This document shows, piece by piece, positions 51,902 to 60,835 of a stretch of DNA of 64,000 bases. The DNA is from Hyphomicrobiales bacterium (GTDB lineage Bacteria > Pseudomonadota > Alphaproteobacteria > Rhizobiales > Rhizobiaceae). The stretch covers positions 100,480-164,479 of the forward strand of contig UCKS01000016.1 in the NCBI GenBank assembly GCA_900473045.1. Direction: 5' to 3'. How positions within the stretch are numbered: position 1 is the stretch's first letter; each line of letters starts with the position of its first letter. Under the pieces are notes generated by a model, which was given only the letters and a program-made list of their open reading frames with translations, had not been told where the DNA came from and ran no database searches. Both the position numbers and the translations under genes were made by a program.

Positions 51902-52882
51902 TCACCATGTTTCGGCGGCCAGCGGTAACGCCACTCTCACCTTGTGCGTTGGGGCAATATCGATGAGTTCGGACGGGGGAGGCGCAGAGAAGACATCCAG
52001 TGTGGCACTTCCATCAGAAACGAAGCTTCGCCCCTTCAACGACGAAGGGTAAGCGACATTATTCTCTTGAGCCGGCGAGTTGAGTGCCTTCTCCGGATCG
52101 GGAATGGCGGCGATCAGACGGCGCGTATAGGGATGAGCCGGCGCCTCGAAGATTTCGCGCCATCCACCCTCCTCTACGACTTGGCCGAAATACATCACCA
52201 GTACTCGGTCGCTCATGTGCTCGACCACGCTAAGGTCGTGGCTGATCATCAGGTAGGAAAGGCCCAGTTTCTCCTGCAGATCCAGCAGCAAGTTGATGAT
52301 CTGCGCGCGAATTGAGACGTCGAGGGCCGACACCGGCTCGTCGAGCACGACGATCTCCGGCTCGAGGATCAGCGCACGCGCAATACCGATGCGCTGGCGC
52401 TGGCCACCGGAAAATTCGTGCGGATAGCGGTTTGCGTGTTCGGTTGTCAAACCGACATTGGCGAGCATGGCTTCAATCCGATCGGCAATTTCCGATGCCG
52501 CCGTGACGCCATGCAGCCGAAGCGGCGCGGCGAGCGAGGTGCGTACGGACTGGCGCGGATTGAGCGAGGCATAGGGGTCCTGGAACACCATCTGCACCGC
52601 CTTGGCGCGCTGCATGCGTCCCGGCGCGCCTGGACCGGCCAGCGGCTGCCCCCGATAGCGGATCATGCCTTCCGTCGGTTCCTGGAGGCCGAGGATCGAG
52701 AGCGCCGTGGTGGACTTGCCACAGCCGGATTCGCCGACGATGGACAGGCACTCACCCTTCGCGAGCGAAAAACTGATGCCGTTGACGGCGTGCAGCATGC
52801 GCCGGCCTTTGCCAAGCAGGCCGCCACCGGAGATCGGGAAACGGACATGGAGGTCGTCCACCTGCAACAGCGCGGCGGTCAT
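51902..52882 (-). CDS. Peptide ABC transporter ATP-binding protein (DppF type), cluster 2
   Basis: A 326-residue ATPase. Walker A is GESGCGKSTTAL, the Q-loop is MVFQDPYASLNPRQSV, the signature is FSGGQRQRIGIARA, Walker B is IVVLDEPVSALDV and the H-loop is LMISHDLSVVEHMSD. A C-terminal extension after YTRRLIAAIPDPEKA is present. Its ATG overlaps the DppD stop (ATGA). Last gene of the minus-strand importer operon of cluster 2. Confidence 0.92.
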   Translation of the reverse strand: MTAALLQVDDLHVRFPISGGGLLGKGRRMLHAVNGISFSLAKGECLSIVGESGCGKSTTALSILGLQEPTEGMIRYRGQPLAGPGAPGRMQRAKAVQMVFQDPYASLNPRQSVRTSLAAPLRLHGVTAASEIADRIEAMLANVGLTTEHANRYPHEFSGGQRQRIGIARALILEPEIVVLDEPVSALDVSIRAQIINLLLDLQEKLGLSYLMISHDLSVVEHMSDRVLVMYFGQVVEEGGWREIFEAPAHPYTRRLIAAIPDPEKALNSPAQENNVAYPSSLKGRSFVSDGSATLDVFSAPPPSELIDIAPTHKVRVALPLAAETW

Positions 52883-53790
52883 GGCTTGCTCCCTTCCGCA
52901 CCACGCGGCGCGATGAAGCGGGTTTCGGTCAGCTTCGAGCGGTCGGCGATGATACTGTCGATATCGATGAGCCGCTGGCGGCCATGCTGGCTGCGGCTGC
53001 CAAGCCGAGGCAGTGCGCCGAGGAGCCCGCGGGTGTAGTCGTGCCGGGGTGTGTCGAAGAGCGCCCGCGTCTCGTTCTCTTCAACGAGGCATCCGGCATA
53101 CATGACGCCGACGCGCTGGCAGATGCTGGCGATGACGCCGAGATCGTGGCTGATGAAGAGCACGGCTGTGCCGCGTTCGGCGCAGAGTTCCTTGATCAGG
53201 CGCAACACCTCGGCCTGCACGGTGACGTCGAGCGCTGTGGTCGGCTCGTCGGCGATCAAGAGGTCGGGATTGCAGGCGAGCGCCATGGCGATCATCACAC
53301 GCTGGCGCAGACCACCCGACATCTGGTGCGGATAGTTTTTCGCGCGGCGGTCGGGATGGGGCACGCGCACGTTCCTCAGTGCCTCGACGGCAAGTTTTTG
53401 GGCCTCGCCCCAGCTTTTGCCCTGATGCAGCACGAACATTTCTGCAATCTGCCGGCCGACGGTGGAGAGCGGGTTCAGCGCCGTCATCGGCTCCTGAAAG
53501 ATCATGGCGATGCGATTGCCACGCAGGCGCCGCATCTGCCGCTTCGGTAGGGCCAAAAGGCTCTGCCCCTTGAACAGGATTTCGCCGCCGGAGACGGCAA
53601 GCGGCTTCTTCAGTAGCCCCATGACCGCAAGCGACGTCACCGACTTGCCGGAACCGGATTCACCGACGAGACCATAGGCCTCACCGGGCATGATTTGAAA
53701 GGTCACCCCCTTGAGCAGGGGATGGTGGGCGGAACGGCCAAGCGCCACGCCCAGGTGCAGGTCCCTGATGTCGAGAAGGGGCGCGGTCAT
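52879..53790 (-). CDS. Peptide ABC transporter ATP-binding protein (DppD type), cluster 2
   Basis: A 303-residue ATPase starting [20 protein letters not shown] at ATG 53788-53790; the frame upstream overlaps the permease gene. Walker A is GESGSGKSV, the Q-loop is [16 protein letters not shown], the signature is [14 protein letters not shown], Walker B is [13 protein letters not shown] and the H-loop is [15 protein letters not shown]. It lacks cysteine clusters in the C-terminal extension. It overlaps the DppC stop by four bases and works with the DppF type that follows. Confidence 0.92.
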   Translation of the reverse strand: MTAPLLDIRDLHLGVALGRSAHHPLLKGVTFQIMPGEAYGLVGESGSGKSVTSLAVMGLLKKPLAVSGGEILFKGQSLLALPKRQMRRLRGNRIAMIFQEPMTALNPLSTVGRQIAEMFVLHQGKSWGEAQKLAVEALRNVRVPHPDRRAKNYPHQMSGGLRQRVMIAMALACNPDLLIADEPTTALDVTVQAEVLRLIKELCAERGTAVLFISHDLGVIASICQRVGVMYAGCLVEENETRALFDTPRHDYTRGLLGALPRLGSRSQHGRQRLIDIDSIIADRSKLTETRFIAPRGAEGSKP

Positions 53791-54608
53791 GGCTTGCGCG
53801 TCCTCATGTGCGGATCGAGGCTGTCGCGCAGGCCGTCGCCGAGAAGGTTGAACCCGAGCACCGACAGGAAGATGGCGAGGCCCGGAAAGATCGCCACCCA
53901 GGGTGCCAGCTGGATGAGTTGGCGCGCATCGGTCAGCATCGATCCCCAGCTCGGAAATGGCGGCTGGATACCGAGGCCGAGGAAGGATAGCGCTGCCTCC
54001 GACAGCACCGCCGAACCCATGCCGAGCGTCGCCATGACGAGGATCGGCCCCAACATATTGGGCAGGATCTGGGTGAACATGATGCGCAGGTCTCCATAGC
54101 CGAGCGTTTGGGCCGCCTGGACATAGCCCTGCGATTTCAGCGACAGGGTCGAGGAGCGGGCGATGCGGCAGGTCCAGCTCCAGTTGGTAAGGCCAAGCGC
54201 GACAAGAAGAGACGGCAGCCCCGGCCCAAGCACGGCCATCACCGCCAGCGCGAAGATCAGCGAAGGAATGGCAAGCATCACATTGGTGAGGCCGTTCACC
54301 AGATCGTCCCACCAACCGCCCCAGTAACCGGCGGTCATGCCGAGCGTGACGCCGATGATCGAATTGATCACCTGCGAGACGATGCCGACGGTCAGCGATA
54401 TCTGCGCGCCGTAGAGGATACGGGTATAGACGTCGCGCCCCTGAGCGTCCGTGCCAAACCAGAAGGTCGCATCCGGCGGCAGTTCCGAGCTCATCAGGTC
54501 GGCATCGAGCACTGGATCAAAAGGCGCAATCCACGGAGCGAGCACGCCTGCGAAAATCACCAGCGCTGTCAGGCCCGCGCCGAGCCAGAAGTTGAAGCCG
54601 AAACGCAT
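53787..54608 (-). CDS. Peptide ABC transporter permease (DppC type), cluster 2
   Basis: A 273-residue permease. ATG at 54606-54608 gives MRFGFNFWLGAGLTALVIFA; the frame extends upstream to 55586 but overlaps DppB. The conserved DppC block FGTDAQGRDVYTRILYGAQI, the EAA loop KSQGYVQAAQTLGYGDLRIM and the ending [19 protein letters not shown] are all present. Five core helices plus an N-terminal one. It forms a channel with DppB at 54614. Confidence 0.92.
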   Translation of the reverse strand: MRFGFNFWLGAGLTALVIFAGVLAPWIAPFDPVLDADLMSSELPPDATFWFGTDAQGRDVYTRILYGAQISLTVGIVSQVINSIIGVTLGMTAGYWGGWWDDLVNGLTNVMLAIPSLIFALAVMAVLGPGLPSLLVALGLTNWSWTCRIARSSTLSLKSQGYVQAAQTLGYGDLRIMFTQILPNMLGPILVMATLGMGSAVLSEAALSFLGLGIQPPFPSWGSMLTDARQLIQLAPWVAIFPGLAIFLSVLGFNLLGDGLRDSLDPHMRTRKP

Positions 54609-54613
54609 TGGCG

Positions 54614-55549
54614 TCACTCCTGCTTGATGCGCGGGTCGATCGCGGCATAGATCAGATCGACGGCCGTATTGATGACGAGAAACCAGAGCACGATGACGAG
54701 GATCGTGCCTTGCACCACGGGAATGTCGCGGATCGCGACGCTGTCGACCAGCAGCGATCCGATGCCAGGCCAGGCAAAGAGTTTTTCGATGACGACGGCC
54801 TGGCCGATCAGCGAACCGAACTGCAGGCCGACCGTCGTGACGATCAACACCAGCGCATTGCGGGCCACATGCCAGCGCACCACCTTGATCTCGCTCATGC
54901 CCTTGGAATGGGCGGTGCGGATGAAGTCGGCGTTGAGCACATCGAGCACGCCCGCCCGCGTGGTGCGCGCCAGAAGTGCCAGCGGCGTCACGCCGAGCGT
55001 GATGGCAGGAAGGATGAGGTTCTGGAACGACCCGTTGCCATATCCGAAACTCGGCAGCCAGTTCAGTTGCAGGGCAAACAGATACATCATCAACAGGCCC
55101 AGCCAGAACTGCGGCATGGAAAGACCAGAGACCGCGCCGATCATCGTCACCGTATCGAGCACCGAGCCTGGTCTCATTGCAGCGAGAAAACCGAGTGGCA
55201 CACCGATGACGAGGGCAAAGACCATGGCGGCGATCGCCAGTTTCAGCGAAGCCCACATCCGGTCGTGGATGAGATCGATCACCGGCTGGCGGGTGCGAAA
55301 GCTGGTTCCGAGATCGAATTGCGCAAGGTCCGTGACATAGGTCACGAAGCGCTCCATCAACGGCTTGTTCAGCCCGAATTCCTCGTTGAGACGGGCAATC
55401 ATCTGCGGGTCGGCAGCACGTTTGCCGTCGGCAAACAGGCTGGCGGCGAAGGTGCCGGGCACCACGGAGAAGATGACGAAGATAAGCAGCGCCACCACAA
55501 CGACGGTAGGTATGATCTGCAGGATACGGCGCAGGGTAAAACGAAGCAT
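54614..55549 (-). CDS. Peptide ABC transporter permease (DppB type), cluster 2
   Basis: A 311-residue permease. ATG at 55547-55549 gives MLRFTLRRILQIIPTVVVVA, a classic DppB start; the open frame to 55576 would need GTG. The periplasmic loop with RLNEEFGLNKPLMERFVTYV and the EAA loop NADFIRTAHSKGMSEIKVVR are typical. C-terminal VDLIYAAIDPRIKQE. The gap to the binding-protein gene upstream contains a strong hairpin. Confidence 0.92.
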   Translation of the reverse strand: MLRFTLRRILQIIPTVVVVALLIFVIFSVVPGTFAASLFADGKRAADPQMIARLNEEFGLNKPLMERFVTYVTDLAQFDLGTSFRTRQPVIDLIHDRMWASLKLAIAAMVFALVIGVPLGFLAAMRPGSVLDTVTMIGAVSGLSMPQFWLGLLMMYLFALQLNWLPSFGYGNGSFQNLILPAITLGVTPLALLARTTRAGVLDVLNADFIRTAHSKGMSEIKVVRWHVARNALVLIVTTVGLQFGSLIGQAVVIEKLFAWPGIGSLLVDSVAIRDIPVVQGTILVIVLWFLVINTAVDLIYAAIDPRIKQE

Positions 55550-55592
55550 GAGCGGTCCCGGTTTGGTCGCCCTCACGGGGCGGCAATCGATG

Positions 55593-55625
55593 CGGGGGAG
55601 CCGTGGTTGTCCACGGCCGCCCCCG
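55593..55625. promoter_or_regulatory. Intercistronic stem-loop after the cluster-2 binding-protein gene
   Basis: An outer stem CGGGGG (55593-55598) with CCCCCG (55620-55625) encloses an inner stem CCGTGG (55601-55606) with CCACGG (55611-55616) and a 4-nt loop. It starts about 14 bases past the binding-protein stop, before DppB. No T-run. Confidence 0.65.
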
Positions 55626-55638
55626 AACCTCTCAAGGC

Positions 55639-57228
55639 TTACTGGCGTGCTGGTGCAGTCTCGTCGATCCAGATGTCGTCATAGGGCTGGATCGCCAGTT
55701 CCATTGCGTTCGGAACAAGCCCATGGATCCACGGCTGATAGGCCATGACCGCCTTGTTGTAGTTGAAGAACCAGACCGGCGCGTCGTCCTGCACGATGTT
55801 GTTGGCCTGGCGCAGAAGATCGCTCTGCTTGGCCGGGTCGCGTTCCTGCTGGGCGGCCTCATAGAGCTTGTCGAATTCCGGGCTCGCATAGCTCGTATAG
55901 TTACAGGCCGATTGCAGCGTCTTCGAATGGAAGCAACGCAATGCGTTCAGCGGATCGGGACCGGATAGGTTCGACCAGATGAAGGCCTGGAAGGTGTTGG
56001 AGGTCACCGCATCGCCAAGTGCGGAGCTTTCGACCGGCTTCGGCTTCACGGTGATGCCGACCTTCTTCAGCATCGGCAGGATCGCTTCGACGATCGGCAC
56101 GCCCCAGCTTTCGTTCGGGCTCGCCGTCACCTCGAATTCGAAGCCATCAGCATAACCGGCTTCAGCAAGCAATGCCTTGGCCTTCTCCGGATCAAAGGCA
56201 TAAGCCGCCTGTTCCTTGTCGAAGGCGGGCGAAGAAATCGGCAGCCAGCCAGAGGCCGGGTAGGCCTTGTTCTTGACGAGGCGTTCGATGATCAACGGCG
56301 CATTGATCGCATGGTTGATCGCCTGCCGCACCCGCTTGTCCTTGAAGGGTTCGAAAGCTGGGTTGAAGCCGATGTTGCGGGTATAGACCTCGGCGACCTC
56401 GAGCAGGTGGTCCTTCAGCCCATCTTCGCCCTGATAGGCCTGATACTGGGTGGGGCCGAGGATCGAGACATCGATTTCCTTGTTGCGGAACGCGACGTCG
56501 CGCGCCGCATCCTCGCCCATCAGCACGATGTTGATACGGTCCAGATAGGGTTTGCCCTCCTCATAGTACTTGCCGAATTTTTCGACGACGACCTGTGAGC
56601 CCGGCACATGCTCCTTGAAGATGAAGGCACCGAGGCCGACGGGGGTCTTGGCGAAGCTCGTTTCATCCTCGACATTCGACGGATAGATCACCGTCGTGTT
56701 CTGCATCAGTGGAAAGCCGGGATTGATCGGGCCGGTATAGGTGATTTCCAGCGTGTGGTCGTCGATCTTCTTGAGGCCCGAAATTTCCTCCGCCTTGCCG
56801 GCGATGTAGTCGTCCGCGCCCTTGATGACGGCGATGAAGCTGGCGCCAGAAAAGGCATTCTTCGGGTTGGCGATGCGCTTGTAGCTATAGATGATGTCAT
56901 CAGCCGTCAGCGGCTTGCCATTATGGAAGACGGCATTTTTGCGCAGATGATAGGTCCGGACCGTGCCATCCGCAGAAATATCCTCGGACGTTGCCAGTTC
57001 CAGCACCGGCTTGTTCTGGACGGAATCCCAGCTGTAAAGCCCGCGATGAATGGCCTGGGTGATAAACTCTTCCTGCGTGTTCGGGCTTGCCTGCACGTCG
57101 AGCGTGGCAAAGCTTGAGCCGTACGGCGCGGTGAAGACGAGCGTTCCGCCGGAACGCTCGCCTGCGGCAAGCGCTCCGGTCGCGACGCCAAGGCTGAGCA
57201 TGGCGGCCAGTGTCAGTTTTTTCAGCAT
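55639..57228 (-). CDS. Periplasmic peptide-binding protein, family 5, cluster 2
   Basis: A 529-residue secreted binding protein. ATG at 57226-57228 follows GAGGGAGAACGAA. The signal peptide is MLKKLTLAAMLSLGVATGAL, cut after ALA. Family-5 features: GTLVFTAPYGSSFATLDVQA, YHLRKNAVFHNGKPLTADDI, GLGAFIFKEHVPGSQVVVEK, VRQAINHAINAPLIIERLVK. Normal length for the family. It binds the peptide that the downstream DppBCDF-type proteins import. It follows a 57-base gap after the amidohydrolase gene and is likely in the same operon. Confidence 0.92.
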   Translation of the reverse strand: MLKKLTLAAMLSLGVATGALAAGERSGGTLVFTAPYGSSFATLDVQASPNTQEEFITQAIHRGLYSWDSVQNKPVLELATSEDISADGTVRTYHLRKNAVFHNGKPLTADDIIYSYKRIANPKNAFSGASFIAVIKGADDYIAGKAEEISGLKKIDDHTLEITYTGPINPGFPLMQNTTVIYPSNVEDETSFAKTPVGLGAFIFKEHVPGSQVVVEKFGKYYEEGKPYLDRINIVLMGEDAARDVAFRNKEIDVSILGPTQYQAYQGEDGLKDHLLEVAEVYTRNIGFNPAFEPFKDKRVRQAINHAINAPLIIERLVKNKAYPASGWLPISSPAFDKEQAAYAFDPEKAKALLAEAGYADGFEFEVTASPNESWGVPIVEAILPMLKKVGITVKPKPVESSALGDAVTSNTFQAFIWSNLSGPDPLNALRCFHSKTLQSACNYTSYASPEFDKLYEAAQQERDPAKQSDLLRQANNIVQDDAPVWFFNYNKAVMAYQPWIHGLVPNAMELAIQPYDDIWIDETAPARQ

Positions 57229-57284
57229 TTCGTTCTCCCTCTCGTGCCGTTTTCGGCATCGTTTCGTTTCAGTCCGGTAGGCGT

Positions 57285-58910
57285 TCAGCGCGCGTCGTGC
57301 ACGACGCGACCGGCAAGCAAGGTCAACAGGCAGCGGGTTCCGGACAGAATGGTACCGGCCGGGGCTTCCAGAAGGTCATTGTCGAAGACAGCGATATCCG
57401 CCCATTGGCCAGGCACGAGCCGGCCTTTGACCGCCTCGGCCTTCTGCGACCAGGCGCCGTATTCCGTGTAGGCCTGCAAGGCTTCCTCGCGGCCAAGCTT
57501 CTCTGTCGCATCCATCACCGTACCCTTGCCGGTCTGGCGCGTGATCATCGCATGCAGGTTCAGGAACGGGTCGGGCGAGCAGACTGGTGAGTCCGAGCCG
57601 GTCGAAGGTTTTAGGCCCAAGCGCATCCAGGTGCCGATCGGATAGGACGCCATGCCGCGCTCTTGCCCGAGCACGGATATATAGCTGTCGCCGAAATCGT
57701 GGATGAAGGCCATCTGCGGTGCAGGCAGGATGCCAGCCGCTTTCATGCGCCTATTCTGCTCCGGCGAGGAAAAGCCGCAATGCTCGATGCGGTGGCGGCG
57801 GTCGGGATCGGGATTGGCGGCGAGTGCCTTCTCGTAAGCCGTGATCAGCTGTTCGATCGCCCCATCGCCAATGGCGTGGCAGACCATTTGATAGCCCCGG
57901 TCATGGCAGTCCTTGACGACCGCCTCGACCACTGCATCCGGCAGCATCTGCACGCCGATATTGTCGGGTTCGCCCTGATAGGGCTGGGTCATCCAGGCTG
58001 TGCGCCCGCCGGCGGAACCATCAAGGAAAATCTTGACGCCGCCGACGCGCAGCATGTCGTCGCCGGTCCCGCCGATAAGCCCCGCGCGCCAGCAATCCTC
58101 GACGATGGAAACGCCGGGATCGCCAAGCAGCGTCAGCCAGACGCGCACCGGTAACCGGCCGGTTAGCTTAGCCATCTCATAAGCCTGGATTTCCGGAAAG
58201 CCGGCAACATGTCCGACCGCTGCATCCATGCAACTGGTAATACCGAAGGCGAGCAAATGCTGGCCTGCCCGTTCAATGCCGTCGATCAGCTCCTCGGTCG
58301 TCGTCTCCGGCATGGCAGCCTTGACGAGGTTCTGGGCATTTTCCGCCAGAAAACCGTTCAGCCTGCCGTCGGTGAGGCCAATCACACCGCCATCCGGCAC
58401 CGGCGTCACTTCGCTGATACCGGCAAGCGCCAGCGCTTGGGAATTGGCGATCGAGACATGGCCGCAGGCGCGTGTCAGCATGACCGGGTGATCGGGCGCT
58501 GCGCGATCGAGATCTTCCCGCGTCGGATGCTGGCCAGTGTCAAGCTTGACCTGATCATAACCGCGGGCGCGGACCCAGCCACCCTTTGGCATAGTCGCGG
58601 CGCGGTCGGAGATGGCTTGCATCAGGGAGCCAAGCGTCGGCGCGGCGGCCGGTGTGGCATCGACAAAGCCCATAGCGATGCCGGTGGCAATCAGGTGCAG
58701 GTGGTTGTCGATGAGCCCGGGGCTGGCAAAGCGGCCTTTAAGATCGATGACCTCGGTCGCCGGACCCTTCAGGCTCAACATGTCGGCATTGCTGCCCGTT
58801 GCAAGAACCTTGCCCTGCCACACGGCAACAGCTTGGCTGATGCCCTCCTCCCGGCCACACCAGATGCGGCCATTGTGCAAGATAAGATCGGCTTCAATTG
58901 CGAATGCCAT
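57285..58910 (-). CDS. YtcJ-like amidohydrolase (metal-dependent), cluster 2
   Basis: A 541-residue amidohydrolase of the YtcJ/ExoA group. Starts MAFAIEADLILHNGRIWCGR with the metal motif LIDNHLHLIATG (about residues 67-78). Further blocks: GWVRARGYDQVKLDTGQHP, GGVKIFLDGSAGGRTAWMT, the metal His pair in VCHAIGDGA and RRHRIEHCGFSSP, and the metal Asp in GSDSPVCSPDPFLNLHAM. These proteins hydrolyse amide or ester bonds in small molecules. Here it is the first gene of the importer operon, so it probably attacks an N-acyl or cyclic form of the imported peptide. ATG at 58908-58910 follows GGGGGAG. Confidence 0.87.
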   Translation of the reverse strand: MAFAIEADLILHNGRIWCGREEGISQAVAVWQGKVLATGSNADMLSLKGPATEVIDLKGRFASPGLIDNHLHLIATGIAMGFVDATPAAAPTLGSLMQAISDRAATMPKGGWVRARGYDQVKLDTGQHPTREDLDRAAPDHPVMLTRACGHVSIANSQALALAGISEVTPVPDGGVIGLTDGRLNGFLAENAQNLVKAAMPETTTEELIDGIERAGQHLLAFGITSCMDAAVGHVAGFPEIQAYEMAKLTGRLPVRVWLTLLGDPGVSIVEDCWRAGLIGGTGDDMLRVGGVKIFLDGSAGGRTAWMTQPYQGEPDNIGVQMLPDAVVEAVVKDCHDRGYQMVCHAIGDGAIEQLITAYEKALAANPDPDRRHRIEHCGFSSPEQNRRMKAAGILPAPQMAFIHDFGDSYISVLGQERGMASYPIGTWMRLGLKPSTGSDSPVCSPDPFLNLHAMITRQTGKGTVMDATEKLGREEALQAYTEYGAWSQKAEAVKGRLVPGQWADIAVFDNDLLEAPAGTILSGTRCLLTLLAGRVVHDAR

Positions 58911-58927
58911 TCACAGCTCCCCCTGTG

Positions 58928-58948
58928 GGCACCGGGCGAACCGGTGCC
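58928..58948. promoter_or_regulatory. Hairpin in the 5' leader of the cluster-2 importer operon
   Basis: GGCACCGG (58928-58935) and CCGGTGCC (58941-58948) form a perfect 8-bp stem with the loop GCGAA. It lies 18 bp upstream of the amidohydrolase ATG, just before its ribosome site, so it could modulate translation or act as a regulator site. Confidence 0.5.
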
Positions 58949-58988
58949 TATTTCCTCCAGACGTAAGGTGAAAGGTTGTGGCTGGCTT

Positions 58989-59027
58989 GGCCAATTCGCT
59001 TTTGGCACCACCCCATGCGAAATCGGC
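58989..59027. promoter_or_regulatory. Shared 39-bp element, copy A (divergent importer/LysR promoter)
   Basis: This 39-bp block begins GGCCAATTC and contains CATGCGAAAT. It matches 30 of 39 positions with copy B at 62809-62847, on the same strand and without gaps. It contains partly symmetric arms (TTCGC...GCGAA). Its position between the divergent amidohydrolase and LysR genes, together with the second copy in front of the transaminase operon, suggests a LysR binding site. Confidence 0.65.
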
Positions 59028-59092
59028 ATACCCATTTTGATTGAATGACTTATGATCGTTTCCTCGGGCAAACAGGATCGGGGGAGCAGGGT

Positions 59093-60034
59093 ATGGAGAT
59101 CAAGTGGCTGGAGGATTTCGTAACGCTTGCCGATACGTCCAGCTTTTCGCGGGCTGCGGAGTTTCGCAATGTCACGCAGCCGGCCTTTAGCCGAAGGATC
59201 AAGCAACTGGAAAGCTGGCTGGGCGCAACGCTGATCAGCCGCGCCACCATGCCGGCCGAACTCACGCCCGCAGGCCGTAATTTCCTTCCGGTCGCTCAGG
59301 AAGCAATCCGCACCTTCTATGCGGCGCGTGAGACGTTGCGCCCGTCACACGAACCAGGCCTCATCCGCTTTGCCGCGCTGCATACGCTGACTGTCACCTT
59401 CTTTCCGGGCTGGGTGAAGGCGCTGGAAGACGCGGGCAGTGCGTTCAGCACCTCGCTCATCCCTGACCGCGGCGGTATCGAGGCTAACCTCGATGCACTC
59501 GTCAACGACGAAGCGGATTTCTTCCTGACCTATGCCCATCCGGAAGTGCCGTTTCACCTGGACCGCGGTCAGTTTGCCTCTCTGACCGTCGCTCACGATC
59601 GGCTGATCCCGCTGGTTTCGCCGGAGATCGTGCTGTCAGGCAATCCACAGCCGGGCCGCAACCTCATCGACCGCGCGGTCGCGCAGCCGCGGCTGGCCAT
59701 CCCGTGTCTCAGCTATGGCTTCAATTCCTTCTTCGGTGTTGCCCTGTCGCGCCTATGGCTACGCCGCCCGCCCTTCCGGCGCCGCACGACACACGAAAAT
59801 ACAATCAGTGCAGGACAAATGAATATGGCCGTAACGGGCGCGGGCGTGTGCTGGCTGCCGGAAAGCCTGGCGCGCGACGAAATGGAAGCGGGCCGCCTGG
59901 TGCCCGCATCGGTGGACGAGGGCTGGAACCTCGACCTCGAAATCCGGCTGTACCGCCATGCCGCAAGCCGCAACAGGAAGGTCGAGGATCTTTGGCACAT
60001 GGCGGGGCAACTCTTGGAGCACGCCCCGGCCTGA
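59093..60034 (+). CDS. LysR-family regulator (HypT/YjiE-like), cluster 2
   Basis: A 313-residue LysR protein starting MEIKWLEDFVTLADTSSFSR at ATG 59093, with GGGGGAGCAGG upstream. The wing/helix block QPAFSRRIKQLESWLGATLI and the effector domain start RFAALHTLTVTFFPGWVKAL are close to the cluster-1 regulator (40241). It diverges from the importer operon and converges with the D-peptidase operon, so it is central to cluster 2. Its stop and that of the M55 gene form TGATCA with no bases between, so the two transcripts must overlap. Confidence 0.9.
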   Translation: MEIKWLEDFVTLADTSSFSRAAEFRNVTQPAFSRRIKQLESWLGATLISRATMPAELTPAGRNFLPVAQEAIRTFYAARETLRPSHEPGLIRFAALHTLTVTFFPGWVKALEDAGSAFSTSLIPDRGGIEANLDALVNDEADFFLTYAHPEVPFHLDRGQFASLTVAHDRLIPLVSPEIVLSGNPQPGRNLIDRAVAQPRLAIPCLSYGFNSFFGVALSRLWLRRPPFRRRTTHENTISAGQMNMAVTGAGVCWLPESLARDEMEAGRLVPASVDEGWNLDLEIRLYRHAASRNRKVEDLWHMAGQLLEHAPA

Positions 60035-60835
60035 TCAGACCTTGATGAAGAGCAGCGCCCGCAGGATTTCGGCAAAATCCTTGTGTTCGAAGGCGACGGC
60101 ACGAGGTCCGTGTGCGCGAGCGCCGGGATACCAGGCGGCGCGATAGGCGTCGGTCGGATTGTTGAATTCGATCACCACCTCGTAATACTCCGCCTTCGCC
60201 GGTAACGCCTGGGCGAAATCGCCGGAGAGCGCCAAGGCCACACCTTCGCGGATCAGGCGCCGCGACCAGGCCGGTGAGATGGACGTCGAGGCGCGGCCCC
60301 GGCCATCCAGCGTTCCCACGGCCGCAAGGCCCGGCACCATGGCGCGTGCCTCGGTGCAGATACCGTCGTCGCCGGCGAGAAAGACGGAAGGCACGCCGTA
60401 GCCCGCTGCGCACAGCGCATTGACAGTGAATTCGGACGCGACCTCGCCATTGAGCAGCAGCCGTGAAATGCGCATGTTGGACGTATGGGCCAGCGGATTG
60501 GCCTCGCTGCCCGCCTTGGAGTGGTAGCCGGTATAGACGGCTGCAGCAAAGCTCTCGTCGAGCCCGAACATCATGGAGTCCGGATGGCCGGACCAGCCGC
60601 GCACGATCCGTGCATAATCAGGCAACCGGTCAAGGATGAGATTGCGCCCGCTGTCATGGGCATCCTTAATGACCACTTCCGTCGCACCGGCCGCACGCGC
60701 GCCCTCGCAGGCGGCGACTACTTCCGCAGTCATCAGGGCACGGAATTCGGTCCAATCCGGATGCGTGCGCTCCGCCTCGTCCCAATGGGCAATGCCCGCA
60801 GTTCCTTCGATATCGGCGGAGATGAAAACTTTCAT
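60035..60835 (-). CDS. M55-family D-aminopeptidase (DppA-like), cluster 2
   Basis: A 266-residue zinc D-aminopeptidase. MKVFISADIEGTAGIAHWDE (metal ligands D8, E10), VIKDAHDSGRNL, YTGYHSKAGSEANPLAH and NGEVASEFTVNALCAAGYGV are all conserved. It is clearly paralogous to the cluster-1 enzyme at 32592, with the same length and motifs. It should remove N-terminal D-amino acids from peptides in the cytoplasm. Its ATG overlaps the stop of the DmpA-like gene (ATGA). Last gene of the operon with the transaminase. Confidence 0.93.
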   Translation of the reverse strand: MKVFISADIEGTAGIAHWDEAERTHPDWTEFRALMTAEVVAACEGARAAGATEVVIKDAHDSGRNLILDRLPDYARIVRGWSGHPDSMMFGLDESFAAAVYTGYHSKAGSEANPLAHTSNMRISRLLLNGEVASEFTVNALCAAGYGVPSVFLAGDDGICTEARAMVPGLAAVGTLDGRGRASTSISPAWSRRLIREGVALALSGDFAQALPAKAEYYEVVIEFNNPTDAYRAAWYPGARAHGPRAVAFEHKDFAEILRALLFIKV

